Shown here in pieces: positions 1-6,033 of a DNA stretch of 8,196 bases. Within the stretch, counting starts at the first letter, position 1. Each line of letters begins with the position of its first letter. Under the pieces are notes generated by a model. That model worked only from the letters and a program-made list of their open reading frames with translations, ran no database searches and was not told the DNA's origin. Source of the stretch: Acidobacteriota bacterium (GTDB lineage Bacteria > Acidobacteriota > Terriglobia > Acidiferrales > UBA7541); assembly GCA_003224195.1 (NCBI GenBank), contig QHYP01000107.1, forward strand, positions 32,508 to 40,703, written 5' to 3'. The translations under genes were made by a program, and so were the position numbers.

Positions 1-2
1 TT

Positions 3-803
3 GGCGAATCCTTCAACCTAATGACCAGCTCGATCGGCAGCCTGATTCAGGAGCAGAAGCAAAGGCAGAGGCTGGAGAACGAGCTCACTATCGCAAGGGA
101 AGTGCAGACGCAGCTATTCCCCCAGACCTTCCCGTGCGTGCCAGGTGTCAACATCGAGGCGGTCTGCCGAGCGGCGCGCGTGGTGTCCGGCGACTACTAC
201 GATTTCTTCGAACTCACGCCAACGCAGGTGGTGTTGGCGATCGCGGATATCTCTGGAAAGGGCATTTCCGCGGCGCTACTGATGGCAAGTCTCCAAGCGG
301 CATTGCGGAGCCAGATGTTCACTCCGGGTAGCGAGAACCTGAGCACAGCGGAGCTGGTGTGGCGGCTGAACAATCATCTGGTGCGCAATACAGGGGACGA
401 TCGCTTCGCGACGTTCTTTCTGGCTGTTTACGACAGCTCGCGGCGCCTGTTGCGCTACACAAATGCGGGCCATTTGCCTGCGCTGTGCGTGTGCCACGGA
501 GAGACGCACCGGCTGGAGGCCGGCGGGATGGTCTTGGGTGTTGTGGAGAACTATCAATACGAAGAAGGGTCGCACGTAGTTGCGCCCGGAACACTTTTAA
601 TCGGCTACAGCGACGGTTTGATTGAGCCGGAGAATGTATACGGCGAGCAATTCGGGATTCACCGGCTCGAACAGGCCGCGATCCGTGTGCAAGGAGCGGC
701 GCTGCGAGCCGTGGTCGACTCTTTGATGAGCGCGGCCGAGGAATGGGCGGGAACACCCGAGCAGGCAGACGACATGACCGTCATCGTGGCGCGGTTGGGG
801 TAG
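3..803 (+). CDS. HAMP-SpoIIE/PP2C serine phosphatase, RsbU-like (5' end outside window)
   Basis: The product is the C-terminal part of a membrane-anchored PP2C-family (SpoIIE-type) protein serine/threonine phosphatase, of the kind that dephosphorylates anti-sigma-factor antagonists in partner-switching pathways. The frame is open to the window edge, and the residues before the first ATG (position 21) read GESFNLMTSSI. This matches the end of a HAMP linker, so the true start lies upstream and ATG 21 is probably internal. Numbering from ATG 21, a short helix (EQKQRQRLENELTIAREVQ, 11-29) links HAMP to the phosphatase. The metal-binding and catalytic motifs follow: GDYYD (57-61), ADISGKG (75-81), NAGH (148-151), YSDGLIEPEN (196-205) and ADDMT (249-253). 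All expected aspartates are present, so it should be active. The stop TAG is 5 nt before the likely nnr start, which suggests one transcription unit. Sensor input and substrate cannot be told from this fragment. Confidence 0.93.
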   Translation, partial: GESFNLMTSSIGSLIQEQKQRQRLENELTIAREVQTQLFPQTFPCVPGVNIEAVCRAARVVSGDYYDFFELTPTQVVLAIADISGKGISAALLMASLQAALRSQMFTPGSENLSTAELVWRLNNHLVRNTGDDRFATFFLAVYDSSRRLLRYTNAGHLPALCVCHGETHRLEAGGMVLGVVENYQYEEGSHVVAPGTLLIGYSDGLIEPENVYGEQFGIHRLEQAAIRVQGAALRAVVDSLMSAAEEWAGTPEQADDMTVIVARLG

Positions 804-808
804 CTTGG

Positions 809-2419
809 ATGAGAGCTCTTACCGCCGCGGAGATGCGCGATGTGGATCGCCTGACAACGGAGCGCTTTGGTGTGCCAAGCCAGAAATTGATGGAGGCCGC
901 CGGGAGGCGCGTTGCAGACGCTGTGATTCGAGAGCTGGGTGACCCCGTGGGAGTTCGCGTGGCCGTGCTGTGCGGCAAAGGGAATAATGGAGGAGACGGA
1001 CTTGTTGCGGCGCGGCATTTGAAGACTGCTGGAGCGGATGCCGCGGTGTTCCTCTTTGGCCGGCTCGAAGAAATGAAAGGCGAGGCAGGGGAGAATCTAC
1101 GCCGGTGGAGGGAGAGCAGCGCCCCGCTGACGGTTATCGGCGATTCTGCCGCATGGGGGGCCGCGTGGAAGACGGTGGCCACTGCGGCCGTGATCGTGGA
1201 TGGGTTGCTGGGCACGGGCGTGCGGGGCAGTGCCGAGGGCCTGTTGGCGCAGGCGATCGAGGACATAAACCGGCTTTCGAGAAACGCGACGGCGACTTGG
1301 CCCCGGCTCATCCTTGCGGTGGACATGCCCTCGGGCCTCCCGTCGGACGGTCAAGAGGCCGCAGGACCCGTAGTTCGCGTGCATAGGACAGTCACCTTTA
1401 CAGCGCCGAAACTTGGACAGTTGATCTCAAGAGATGCGCCTGCGGTTGGAGCGCTGGAGGTGCGCTCGATCGGATCACCAGGGGCGTTGATCGAAGAGAT
1501 CGGCAAAAGCACAGTTCGCTGGTGCGAACCTGAAGAGTTCGCGGCGCTGCCATTGATTCGGGCGTCGGATGCGCACAAGGGCACGTTTGGCCATGCGCTT
1601 CTTGTGTGCGGTTCCCTAGGCAAGAGTGGGGCGGCTATCCTCGCGGGCCGCGGGGCGCTGCGCGCCGGTGCCGGACTGGTGACGGTGGCAGTGCCGGATG
1701 TGGCACAGCCCGTGGTCGCATGTGCGCAGGCTGAATACATGACGGAGGCGCTCCGTGCGACGGAGGAAGGAACGGCGTCCTTGGCGAATCTCGAGTGCGG
1801 AAGATTCGCGCACATAGAAGAAGGAAAGAGCGTGCTGGCAATCGGACCGGGGCTTGGAACGCATCCGGAGACGCAGCAGTTGGTTCGGACGGTTGTGCGC
1901 CAGGCGAAACTCCCAGTGATTCTCGATGCGGATGGCTTGAACGCCTTTGTAGGGCACACGGAAGAATTGCGCGCACCGGAAGGGCAGGTGGTGGCGATTA
2001 CGCCACATCCAGGCGAGTTGGCGCGGCTGATCGGATGTTCGAGCAGAGAGGTTCAAAGCGAGCGGCTAAAAACCGCCGCACAAGCTGCGCGACGATGGAA
2101 TGTACATGTAGTCCTGAAGGGTTTTCATACGCTGGTTGTCACGCCTGCAGGAGATGTCTTTGTGAATACGACCGGGAATGCGGGCCTTGCGAAGGGCGGC
2201 TCCGGAGATGTGCTCACGGGGGTTCTGGCGGGACTCACCGCACAATTCGGCACGGATGACTGGAGCCGGACTCTTGCATTGGGAATCTATCTGCACGGTC
2301 TAGCTGCGGAGCTTGGGACGCAGAAGACGGACTGCTCAGGTCTGCTTGCGGGCGAAGTGGCAGACTCGCTTCCTGCTGCGCGGCTGCGACTTGTGCGGGA
2401 GTTGCAACAGCGTGGCTGA
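809..2419 (+). CDS. nnr: Bifunctional NAD(P)H-hydrate epimerase / ADP-dependent NAD(P)H-hydrate dehydratase
   Basis: This cytosolic repair enzyme removes damaged (hydrated) NADH and NADPH. The N-terminal YjeF_N epimerase interconverts the R and S hydrates, and the C-terminal ribokinase-fold dehydratase uses ADP to turn the S form back into NAD(P)H. I chose ATG 809 (MRALTAAEMRDVDRL), 5 nt after the upstream stop, because family homology begins there. An earlier in-frame ATG at 743 would overlap the phosphatase gene and adds unrelated residues. In the 536-aa product the epimerase half shows GKGNNGGDG (56-64), VDGLLGTGVRG (130-140) and AVDMPSG (170-176). The dehydratase half shows HKGTFGHALLVCGS (256-269), GALRAGAGLVTVAVP (282-296), IGPGLGT (345-351), ILDADGLNAF (371-380), TPHPGELARLIG (398-409), LKG (436-438) and GNAGLAKGGSGDVLTG (456-471). 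All signature motifs are intact and the length is normal for the fused form. It overlaps the next gene by 8 nt. Confidence 0.95.
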   Translation: MRALTAAEMRDVDRLTTERFGVPSQKLMEAAGRRVADAVIRELGDPVGVRVAVLCGKGNNGGDGLVAARHLKTAGADAAVFLFGRLEEMKGEAGENLRRWRESSAPLTVIGDSAAWGAAWKTVATAAVIVDGLLGTGVRGSAEGLLAQAIEDINRLSRNATATWPRLILAVDMPSGLPSDGQEAAGPVVRVHRTVTFTAPKLGQLISRDAPAVGALEVRSIGSPGALIEEIGKSTVRWCEPEEFAALPLIRASDAHKGTFGHALLVCGSLGKSGAAILAGRGALRAGAGLVTVAVPDVAQPVVACAQAEYMTEALRATEEGTASLANLECGRFAHIEEGKSVLAIGPGLGTHPETQQLVRTVVRQAKLPVILDADGLNAFVGHTEELRAPEGQVVAITPHPGELARLIGCSSREVQSERLKTAAQAARRWNVHVVLKGFHTLVVTPAGDVFVNTTGNAGLAKGGSGDVLTGVLAGLTAQFGTDDWSRTLALGIYLHGLAAELGTQKTDCSGLLAGEVADSLPAARLRLVRELQQRG

Positions 2420-2846
2420 GGTGTTCATCACACACTCTGCGGAAGAGACCATACGATGGGGCAGAGAATTGGCCGCGCGCTTGAAACCTCCAGTTCTGGT
2501 TCTGTTGTCGGGCGAACTCGGCACTGGGAAGACTACACTAGCCAAGGGAATCGTCAGCGGGCTCGGCGCGGCGCGCGAGGAAGAGGTCACCAGCCCGACC
2601 TTTACCCTGGTGCACGTCTATGGTCGCGAGCCGAAGGTGTATCACGCGGATCTCTACCGCGTTGAGAGCCTTGCTGATTACGAGTCACTCGGTCTGGAGG
2701 ATGTCTTTGCGGCGTCGGCAATCGTAATCATCGAGTGGCCGAAACCATGTCCGCTGCCCACGACCTGGCCGCAAGTGCGGATCCAGTTGGAGCATGTTGG
2801 AGGGGAGATCCGCCGCATCACCACGCTACCGCCAAGTGATAGATAG
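2412..2846 (+). CDS. tsaE: tRNA threonylcarbamoyladenosine biosynthesis ATPase TsaE
   Basis: TsaE is the small P-loop ATPase that works with TsaB and TsaD to make t6A at position 37 of ANN-decoding tRNAs in the cytosol. Starting at GTG 2412 gives 144 aa, the usual family length. Visible motifs are the N-terminal SAEETIRWGRELAARL (9-24), Walker A GELGTGKTT (34-42), the switch-like VTSPTFTLVHVYG (59-71), HADLYR (78-83), GLEDVF (94-99) and IVIIEWP (104-110). The GTG start is preferred because homology starts at about FITHSAEET and a GGGAG (2397-2401) lies 10 nt upstream. A second GTG at 2421 is possible but badly spaced. ATG 2313 would extend far into nnr. The start overlaps the nnr stop by 8 nt, which implies translational coupling. 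Pairing of nnr and tsaE genes is seen in other bacteria too. Confidence 0.95.
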   Translation: MAEVFITHSAEETIRWGRELAARLKPPVLVLLSGELGTGKTTLAKGIVSGLGAAREEEVTSPTFTLVHVYGREPKVYHADLYRVESLADYESLGLEDVFAASAIVIIEWPKPCPLPTTWPQVRIQLEHVGGEIRRITTLPPSDR

Positions 2847-2854
2847 CCAGAGGG

Positions 2855-2882
2855 TTACTTCGGAGACCACGATTACTATTAA
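2855..2882 (+). promoter_or_regulatory. Weak candidate promoter for the cyclase-like gene
   Basis: In the 91-nt gap after tsaE, TTACTT (2855-2860) and TATTAA (2877-2882) are 16 nt apart and loosely resemble -35 and -10 boxes. The match is poor (4/6 in the -10 box), so this is only a suggestion that the next gene can be transcribed separately. The same gap has CCACCT (2896-2901), which could pair with AGGTGG (2936-2941), a purine-rich stretch before the downstream start codons. Confidence 0.2.
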
Positions 2883-2937
2883 CCGCTTGGATGCGCCACC
2901 TTGCCCTACCTGAGGACGGTTGTTAGCCTGAGTCGAG

Positions 2938-5430
2938 GTGGTTGCGACCGGCTGCATGCCAATCGAAACCCTAATGTCCGGTGCGCCTGAGGCGGTCGGA
3001 AGCGAACTGAAAAGCTACAACCTCACCATCCCAATGGGGACGCTGGCCATTGGGGTGGACAACATCCACCACGATGTGTTTCTCAGTCCTAAGTTCGTAC
3101 AGGCCGCGCGCGATTACCTGTTCGACCTGATCCGCCAGAGTACGAGAGCGAACTACTTTTCCGGAATTGAATTACGCCGCGTAAAAGCGCCGGACACTTC
3201 CGTTTTTCGTAAACTGCTGACGGATCTTCTCCAAACTTCGCTGACCCAGGCGAAGTACGAGAAAAATATTGAAATTGACTATCTCTTCCGGTTGGCTTTG
3301 CTCAAGTTCCTAACCGAGGAGATTGCGAATCAGTTCGGAAACTTGATCCTCGAAGGAAAAGAGTGGATTCGACAGCGGGGAGAGCACTTCGAACGCGGCC
3401 AGCAAGCGCACGTGATCAAGGCGAGGCTCGCCGAACTGCAGGCGGCGCGAAGAAGCATCATACGCGGCGTGGGCTTGCAGATCCAACAGATGCTCGCGGA
3501 CATGGAAGACAGCGTGCTGGCCAAATCGCGCCGCGCGCTGTTTGGGGAAGATTTTGGGCCGATCTATGAGCTGCTGAAAAACCGGATCGTGTTTCTCGAC
3601 GGAGGGAAGGACGAGGTCTTCTTCCTCGAGCACTACGTACTGCTCGGGAACTACGTACGCGACCCCGACCGTTTCGAATCCATGGACGCTCTTTTCCAGG
3701 AGTTTGTGCGGGAGGCGGGTGTCGCCATGGAGCCTGATCCTGCGATCACCGAAGCTAGCCAAGCGCATGCAGCGCTCCTGGAGCATGTGCAGGCGTTGCG
3801 CGACGAAGTCGCCGGCCTGGAAGAACAGCGCGAAGAGCACTTAAAGCGGCTCCAGCGCGGCGACGGATTGTTTTCGCGTTTTTTGGGCAGCGCCAAACCC
3901 ACGAACCTGCGCGCATCGCTCAATGACATCGAGCTGCGTTTGAGACATCAGCAGGTCAAGCTGGAGGAGTTGGCGCCGCAAGTGGACGCCGCGCGGCAGA
4001 AGGTGGATTTCTACCGGAAGCAAGACACCGGCCGTTTGGGGGATTATCTGAGCGAGCCGGAGAACGCTCGCCGGCTCTTTGATGCGTCCTGTGGCAGTGG
4101 CGCGGAAGCCTCGCACCGCGCGCGGCTTCTTGGACAGCTTATTGACCGGCTCGAACAGCGCGAAGTACTGCATCACGTGCTGGCCAGCTATGAAATCCGC
4201 ACTATCAGCCGGGAGTATAGCCCCCCGGTGCACTTGCAGCAGCTTCGGAAAGCGCTCGTCTCGAAAGATGAAATGAAGCGGGTAGAGCACGTGCTGAGGC
4301 AGGTTCCTGCGCGGCAGCTCTCTTTGAAGCCCATCGAAGAACTGTCAAGGCGAATACGGCGGTATTCGCGCGATGAGCTGGCGCCCCTCGTGCTGCGCTT
4401 TGCCACGGATTTTTTGCGGCTGCGGCGGGATCTGCGTGACGCCGAGCATCTGAACACGTGTATGGAACGCATCAACCTTGTCACTACGGAACAGGCGCGC
4501 GAGCTTTCACGGATCAACAACCGGCTGTACGAATGCGTCCTTCCCGAGGAAGCGCGGCCCAGAGACGATCGCGTCATTTCCCACGTGATCATTAAATCGG
4601 ACGTGCGTGGTTCGACGCGGATGACGCAGGACCTGCTGGCGCGCGGCCTGAATCCTGCGTCACACTTTAGCCTGAACCTGCACGAGCCGGTCAAGAAGCT
4701 GCTCGAGCGGTACGATGCGAAAAAAGTGTTCATCGAAGGCGACGCGATCATCCTGGCGATTTTTGAAACAGAGGCCAATCACACGTACCAGCGGGCCGTT
4801 GCGAAGGCCTGCGTTTTGGCGCGCCAGATTCTGGCCGTATCGAGTTCCTACAACGAACGAGCGGCGACAAGCGACCTTCCGCCGCTGGAGATCGGCGTAG
4901 GCGTGGCGTATCAGGGCTCGGCTCCTGCATACTGGACCGACGGTGAATCGCGCATCATGATTTCGAAAGCGCTGAATCTTTCCGACCGCCTTTCGAGCTG
5001 CGCCAAACTTTCCAAGCGCATCCTTGAGAGGCAGAAGACCCATTTTTCCGTCTATCAATTCCTTACGGTCCTGGAAGGCGCCTCGGCGGAAGAGTTGGAT
5101 GAGTTTCTGGTCCACTACAACCGGAACGGCATTGAGCTGAACGAAGAAGGATTCCAAAAACTCTCCGAAGAAATTTCTCTCGAGACCATCGAAACCAAGC
5201 TGGAAATGAAGGGAAATGTGACCTTGTACTACGGTGAGGTTCCCATCGGCGAATCGTTTGAATTGCTTTTGCTGCGCAAGGGCTTTGCCCGAGAACTTCA
5301 GCCAGACGGAAAGATCGGCCGGCCCTCCGAACACGCGTACTACGAAGTCTGTTCAAGTCCCAAGCTGTACGAACTGGCCGCCGCCCTGCTGCGCACACAG
5401 TCGGCCGCGATTGAAAGCCCGCGCCGCTAG
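2938..5430 (+). CDS. Large coiled-coil protein with C-terminal class III nucleotidyl-cyclase-like domain
   Basis: I do not recognise the family of the N-terminal three quarters. Residues are numbered from GTG 2938. ATG 2956 (14 nt after GAGGTGG) and ATG 2974 are also plausible starts. Residues 1-270 are mixed and partly helical. Residues 271-360 are rich in E, Q, R and L with heptad-like spacing, which suggests a coiled coil, and more charged helices run to about 535. From about 547 the sequence resembles a class III adenylate/guanylate cyclase: IIKSDVRGSTRMT (551-563) supplies the first metal Asp (D555), FIEGDAIILAIFE (598-610) the second (D602), and IGVGV followed by ALNLSDRL (678-685) keeps the N680-x3-R684 pair. 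The Lys usually four residues before the second Asp (KxxGD) is Phe598 here, so the substrate or activity may differ. The last ~130 residues form an extra C-terminal domain. No signal peptide or clear membrane segment is visible. The selC promoter overlaps its 3' end. It is a probable signalling or regulatory protein; catalysis is unproven. Confidence 0.8.
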   Translation: MVATGCMPIETLMSGAPEAVGSELKSYNLTIPMGTLAIGVDNIHHDVFLSPKFVQAARDYLFDLIRQSTRANYFSGIELRRVKAPDTSVFRKLLTDLLQTSLTQAKYEKNIEIDYLFRLALLKFLTEEIANQFGNLILEGKEWIRQRGEHFERGQQAHVIKARLAELQAARRSIIRGVGLQIQQMLADMEDSVLAKSRRALFGEDFGPIYELLKNRIVFLDGGKDEVFFLEHYVLLGNYVRDPDRFESMDALFQEFVREAGVAMEPDPAITEASQAHAALLEHVQALRDEVAGLEEQREEHLKRLQRGDGLFSRFLGSAKPTNLRASLNDIELRLRHQQVKLEELAPQVDAARQKVDFYRKQDTGRLGDYLSEPENARRLFDASCGSGAEASHRARLLGQLIDRLEQREVLHHVLASYEIRTISREYSPPVHLQQLRKALVSKDEMKRVEHVLRQVPARQLSLKPIEELSRRIRRYSRDELAPLVLRFATDFLRLRRDLRDAEHLNTCMERINLVTTEQARELSRINNRLYECVLPEEARPRDDRVISHVIIKSDVRGSTRMTQDLLARGLNPASHFSLNLHEPVKKLLERYDAKKVFIEGDAIILAIFETEANHTYQRAVAKACVLARQILAVSSSYNERAATSDLPPLEIGVGVAYQGSAPAYWTDGESRIMISKALNLSDRLSSCAKLSKRILERQKTHFSVYQFLTVLEGASAEELDEFLVHYNRNGIELNEEGFQKLSEEISLETIETKLEMKGNVTLYYGEVPIGESFELLLLRKGFARELQPDGKIGRPSEHAYYEVCSSPKLYELAAALLRTQSAAIESPRR

Positions 5431-5440
5431 TCCCTATAAT
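5411..5440 (+). promoter_or_regulatory. Sigma-70-type promoter of selC
   Basis: TTGAAA (5411-5416, 5/6 match to the -35 consensus) and a perfect TATAAT (5435-5440) are separated by 18 nt. The first base of the tRNA (G5447) is 7 nt after the -10 box, so transcription could begin at or next to the mature 5' end. The -35 box and most of the spacer lie inside the last codons of the cyclase-like gene, whose stop is at 5428-5430. Confidence 0.8.
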
Positions 5441-5446
5441 TCCTCC

Positions 5447-5545
5447 GGAGGCGAAAGGGGTCCGGTGACCTTCCCGGTCTTCAAAGCCGGCGATTCGACC
5501 CTTCGCGGGCCGAATGGTGGGTTCGACTCCCACACGCTTCCGCCA
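5447..5545 (+). tRNA. selC: tRNA-Sec (anticodon UCA)
   Basis: This is a selenocysteine tRNA of 99 nt including the encoded CCA. The acceptor arm pairs 5447-5454 with 5534-5541: 7 pairs including one G-T, with an A-A at the eighth position, consistent with the long bacterial tRNA-Sec acceptor. The D stem is 6 bp (5457-5462 with 5467-5472) around a 4-nt CGGT loop, a tRNA-Sec hallmark. The anticodon stem CCGGT/GCCGG (5474-5478, 5486-5490) holds loop CTTCAAA with anticodon TCA at 5481-5483. The long extra arm pairs ATTCG with CGAAT (5493-5497, 5511-5515) and CCC with GGG, capped by TTCGC. The T arm is GTGGG-TTCGACT-CCCAC (5517-5533), followed by discriminator G5542 and CCA. The similarity to the E. 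coli tRNA-Sec layout leaves little doubt. It implies selA, selB, selD and selenoprotein genes elsewhere in the genome. The 3' end borders an integrase remnant. Confidence 0.95.
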
Positions 5546-5558
5546 ACTTATTTGTCCT

Positions 5559-5580
5559 GGGCTACTTACGCCCCGTTTTC
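5559..5580 (+). terminator. Possible weak terminator after selC
   Basis: GGGC (5559-5562) can pair with GCCC (5570-5573) around a 7-nt loop, and is followed by a short CGTTTTC stretch. The stem is short and the T-run is interrupted, so this is a weak intrinsic terminator at best. It overlaps the 3' end of the integrase remnant on the other strand. Confidence 0.3.
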
Positions 5581-5934
5581 TGTTCCAATTGGCACATTTG
5601 TACCGATTGGAGCTCCTCCGCCAGAGTTCATGCGGGTTTTCGCGCTTTCCAGCGCTAGGTTTCCGATGGAGCGATTGGCGATGCGTTCCATAGATTCCCG
5701 CTGAGAATCGGGGATGATGTGAGCGTAGACGCGCAGCGTTGTTCGCACGTCTGCGTGACGCATTTGCGTCTGCAGCACCGTGATTGGCTCGGTCTCGGCT
5801 AACTCCGTTGCTAGGCCATGCCGAAATGCGTGCAATCCCGCATTACGCTCGGGGATCTTCAGCATCCTCAGCACGGGCTTGAGTCCGTCGCTCCCGCCCG
5901 TTTCACTCTTTTCCCCACGGTGTCTTTCCTTTCG
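5566..5934 (-). pseudogene. Truncated tyrosine recombinase (phage-type integrase), C-terminal catalytic part
   Basis: The frame is open from 5934 down to the TAA at 5566-5568. It reads as the C-terminal end of a tyrosine site-specific recombinase: GLKPVLRMLKIP, then GLHAFRHG (the H-x-x-R box), QMRHADVRTTLRVYAH (the later His and the nucleophile Tyr) and a short tail. The N-terminal DNA-binding domain and the first catalytic Arg are absent. A stop closes the frame just beyond 5934, and I could not find the missing part in the other two - strand frames up to about 6000. A GTG at 5872-5874 could start a ~102-aa product, but that would not be a working integrase. It converges on the 3' end of selC, the usual place for an integrase of an element inserted in a tRNA gene. 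It is a degraded remnant of the enzyme that inserted, or once inserted, an island at selC. The family call is sure; the loss of function is inferred. Confidence 0.8.
5581..5610 (+). repeat. 12-bp direct repeat pair near selC (possible arm-type integrase sites)
   Basis: TGTTCCAATTGG (5581-5592) and TGTACCGATTGG (5599-5610) agree at 10 of 12 positions with an 18-nt period. They lie about 40 nt inside the island from the tRNA end and overlap the codons for the integrase C-terminal tail. Short direct repeats flanking an attachment site are typical arm-type binding sites of tyrosine recombinases, but here they could simply be a local duplication. Confidence 0.35.
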
Positions 5935-5999
5935 CTACGGTCTCTATGTCCTTCGAGTCGAAGAAATTGCTCGCACCACGGAGTGATGAAACAGGAGAT

Positions 6000-6033
6000 G
6001 AAGAAGGTGGAGGATGTAATCCTTACCTTCTTC
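6000..6033 (-). terminator. Inverted repeat at the end of the 367-aa gene, possible terminator
   Basis: GAAGAAGGT (6000-6008) pairs perfectly with ACCTTCTTC (6025-6033). An inner GGAT/ATCC adds further pairs around a small bulge and loop. On the - strand the hairpin begins at the TGA stop (6032-6034) of the 367-aa gene, so a role in ending its transcript is plausible. No clean T-run follows, so it may instead stabilise the RNA end or act with Rho. Confidence 0.35.

Noticed and set aside
743..808. Upstream extension of nnr to ATG 743
   Set aside because: It would overlap the phosphatase gene by 61 nt and add residues unlike any YjeF N-terminus. ATG 809 starts exactly where family similarity begins.
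5063..5533. 156-codon open frame on the - strand beginning GVEPTIRPAKGRI
   Set aside because: It is the antisense translation of the tRNA-Sec and of the cyclase-like gene. Peptides such as GVEPT and EGHRTPF are well-known artefacts of tRNA genes.
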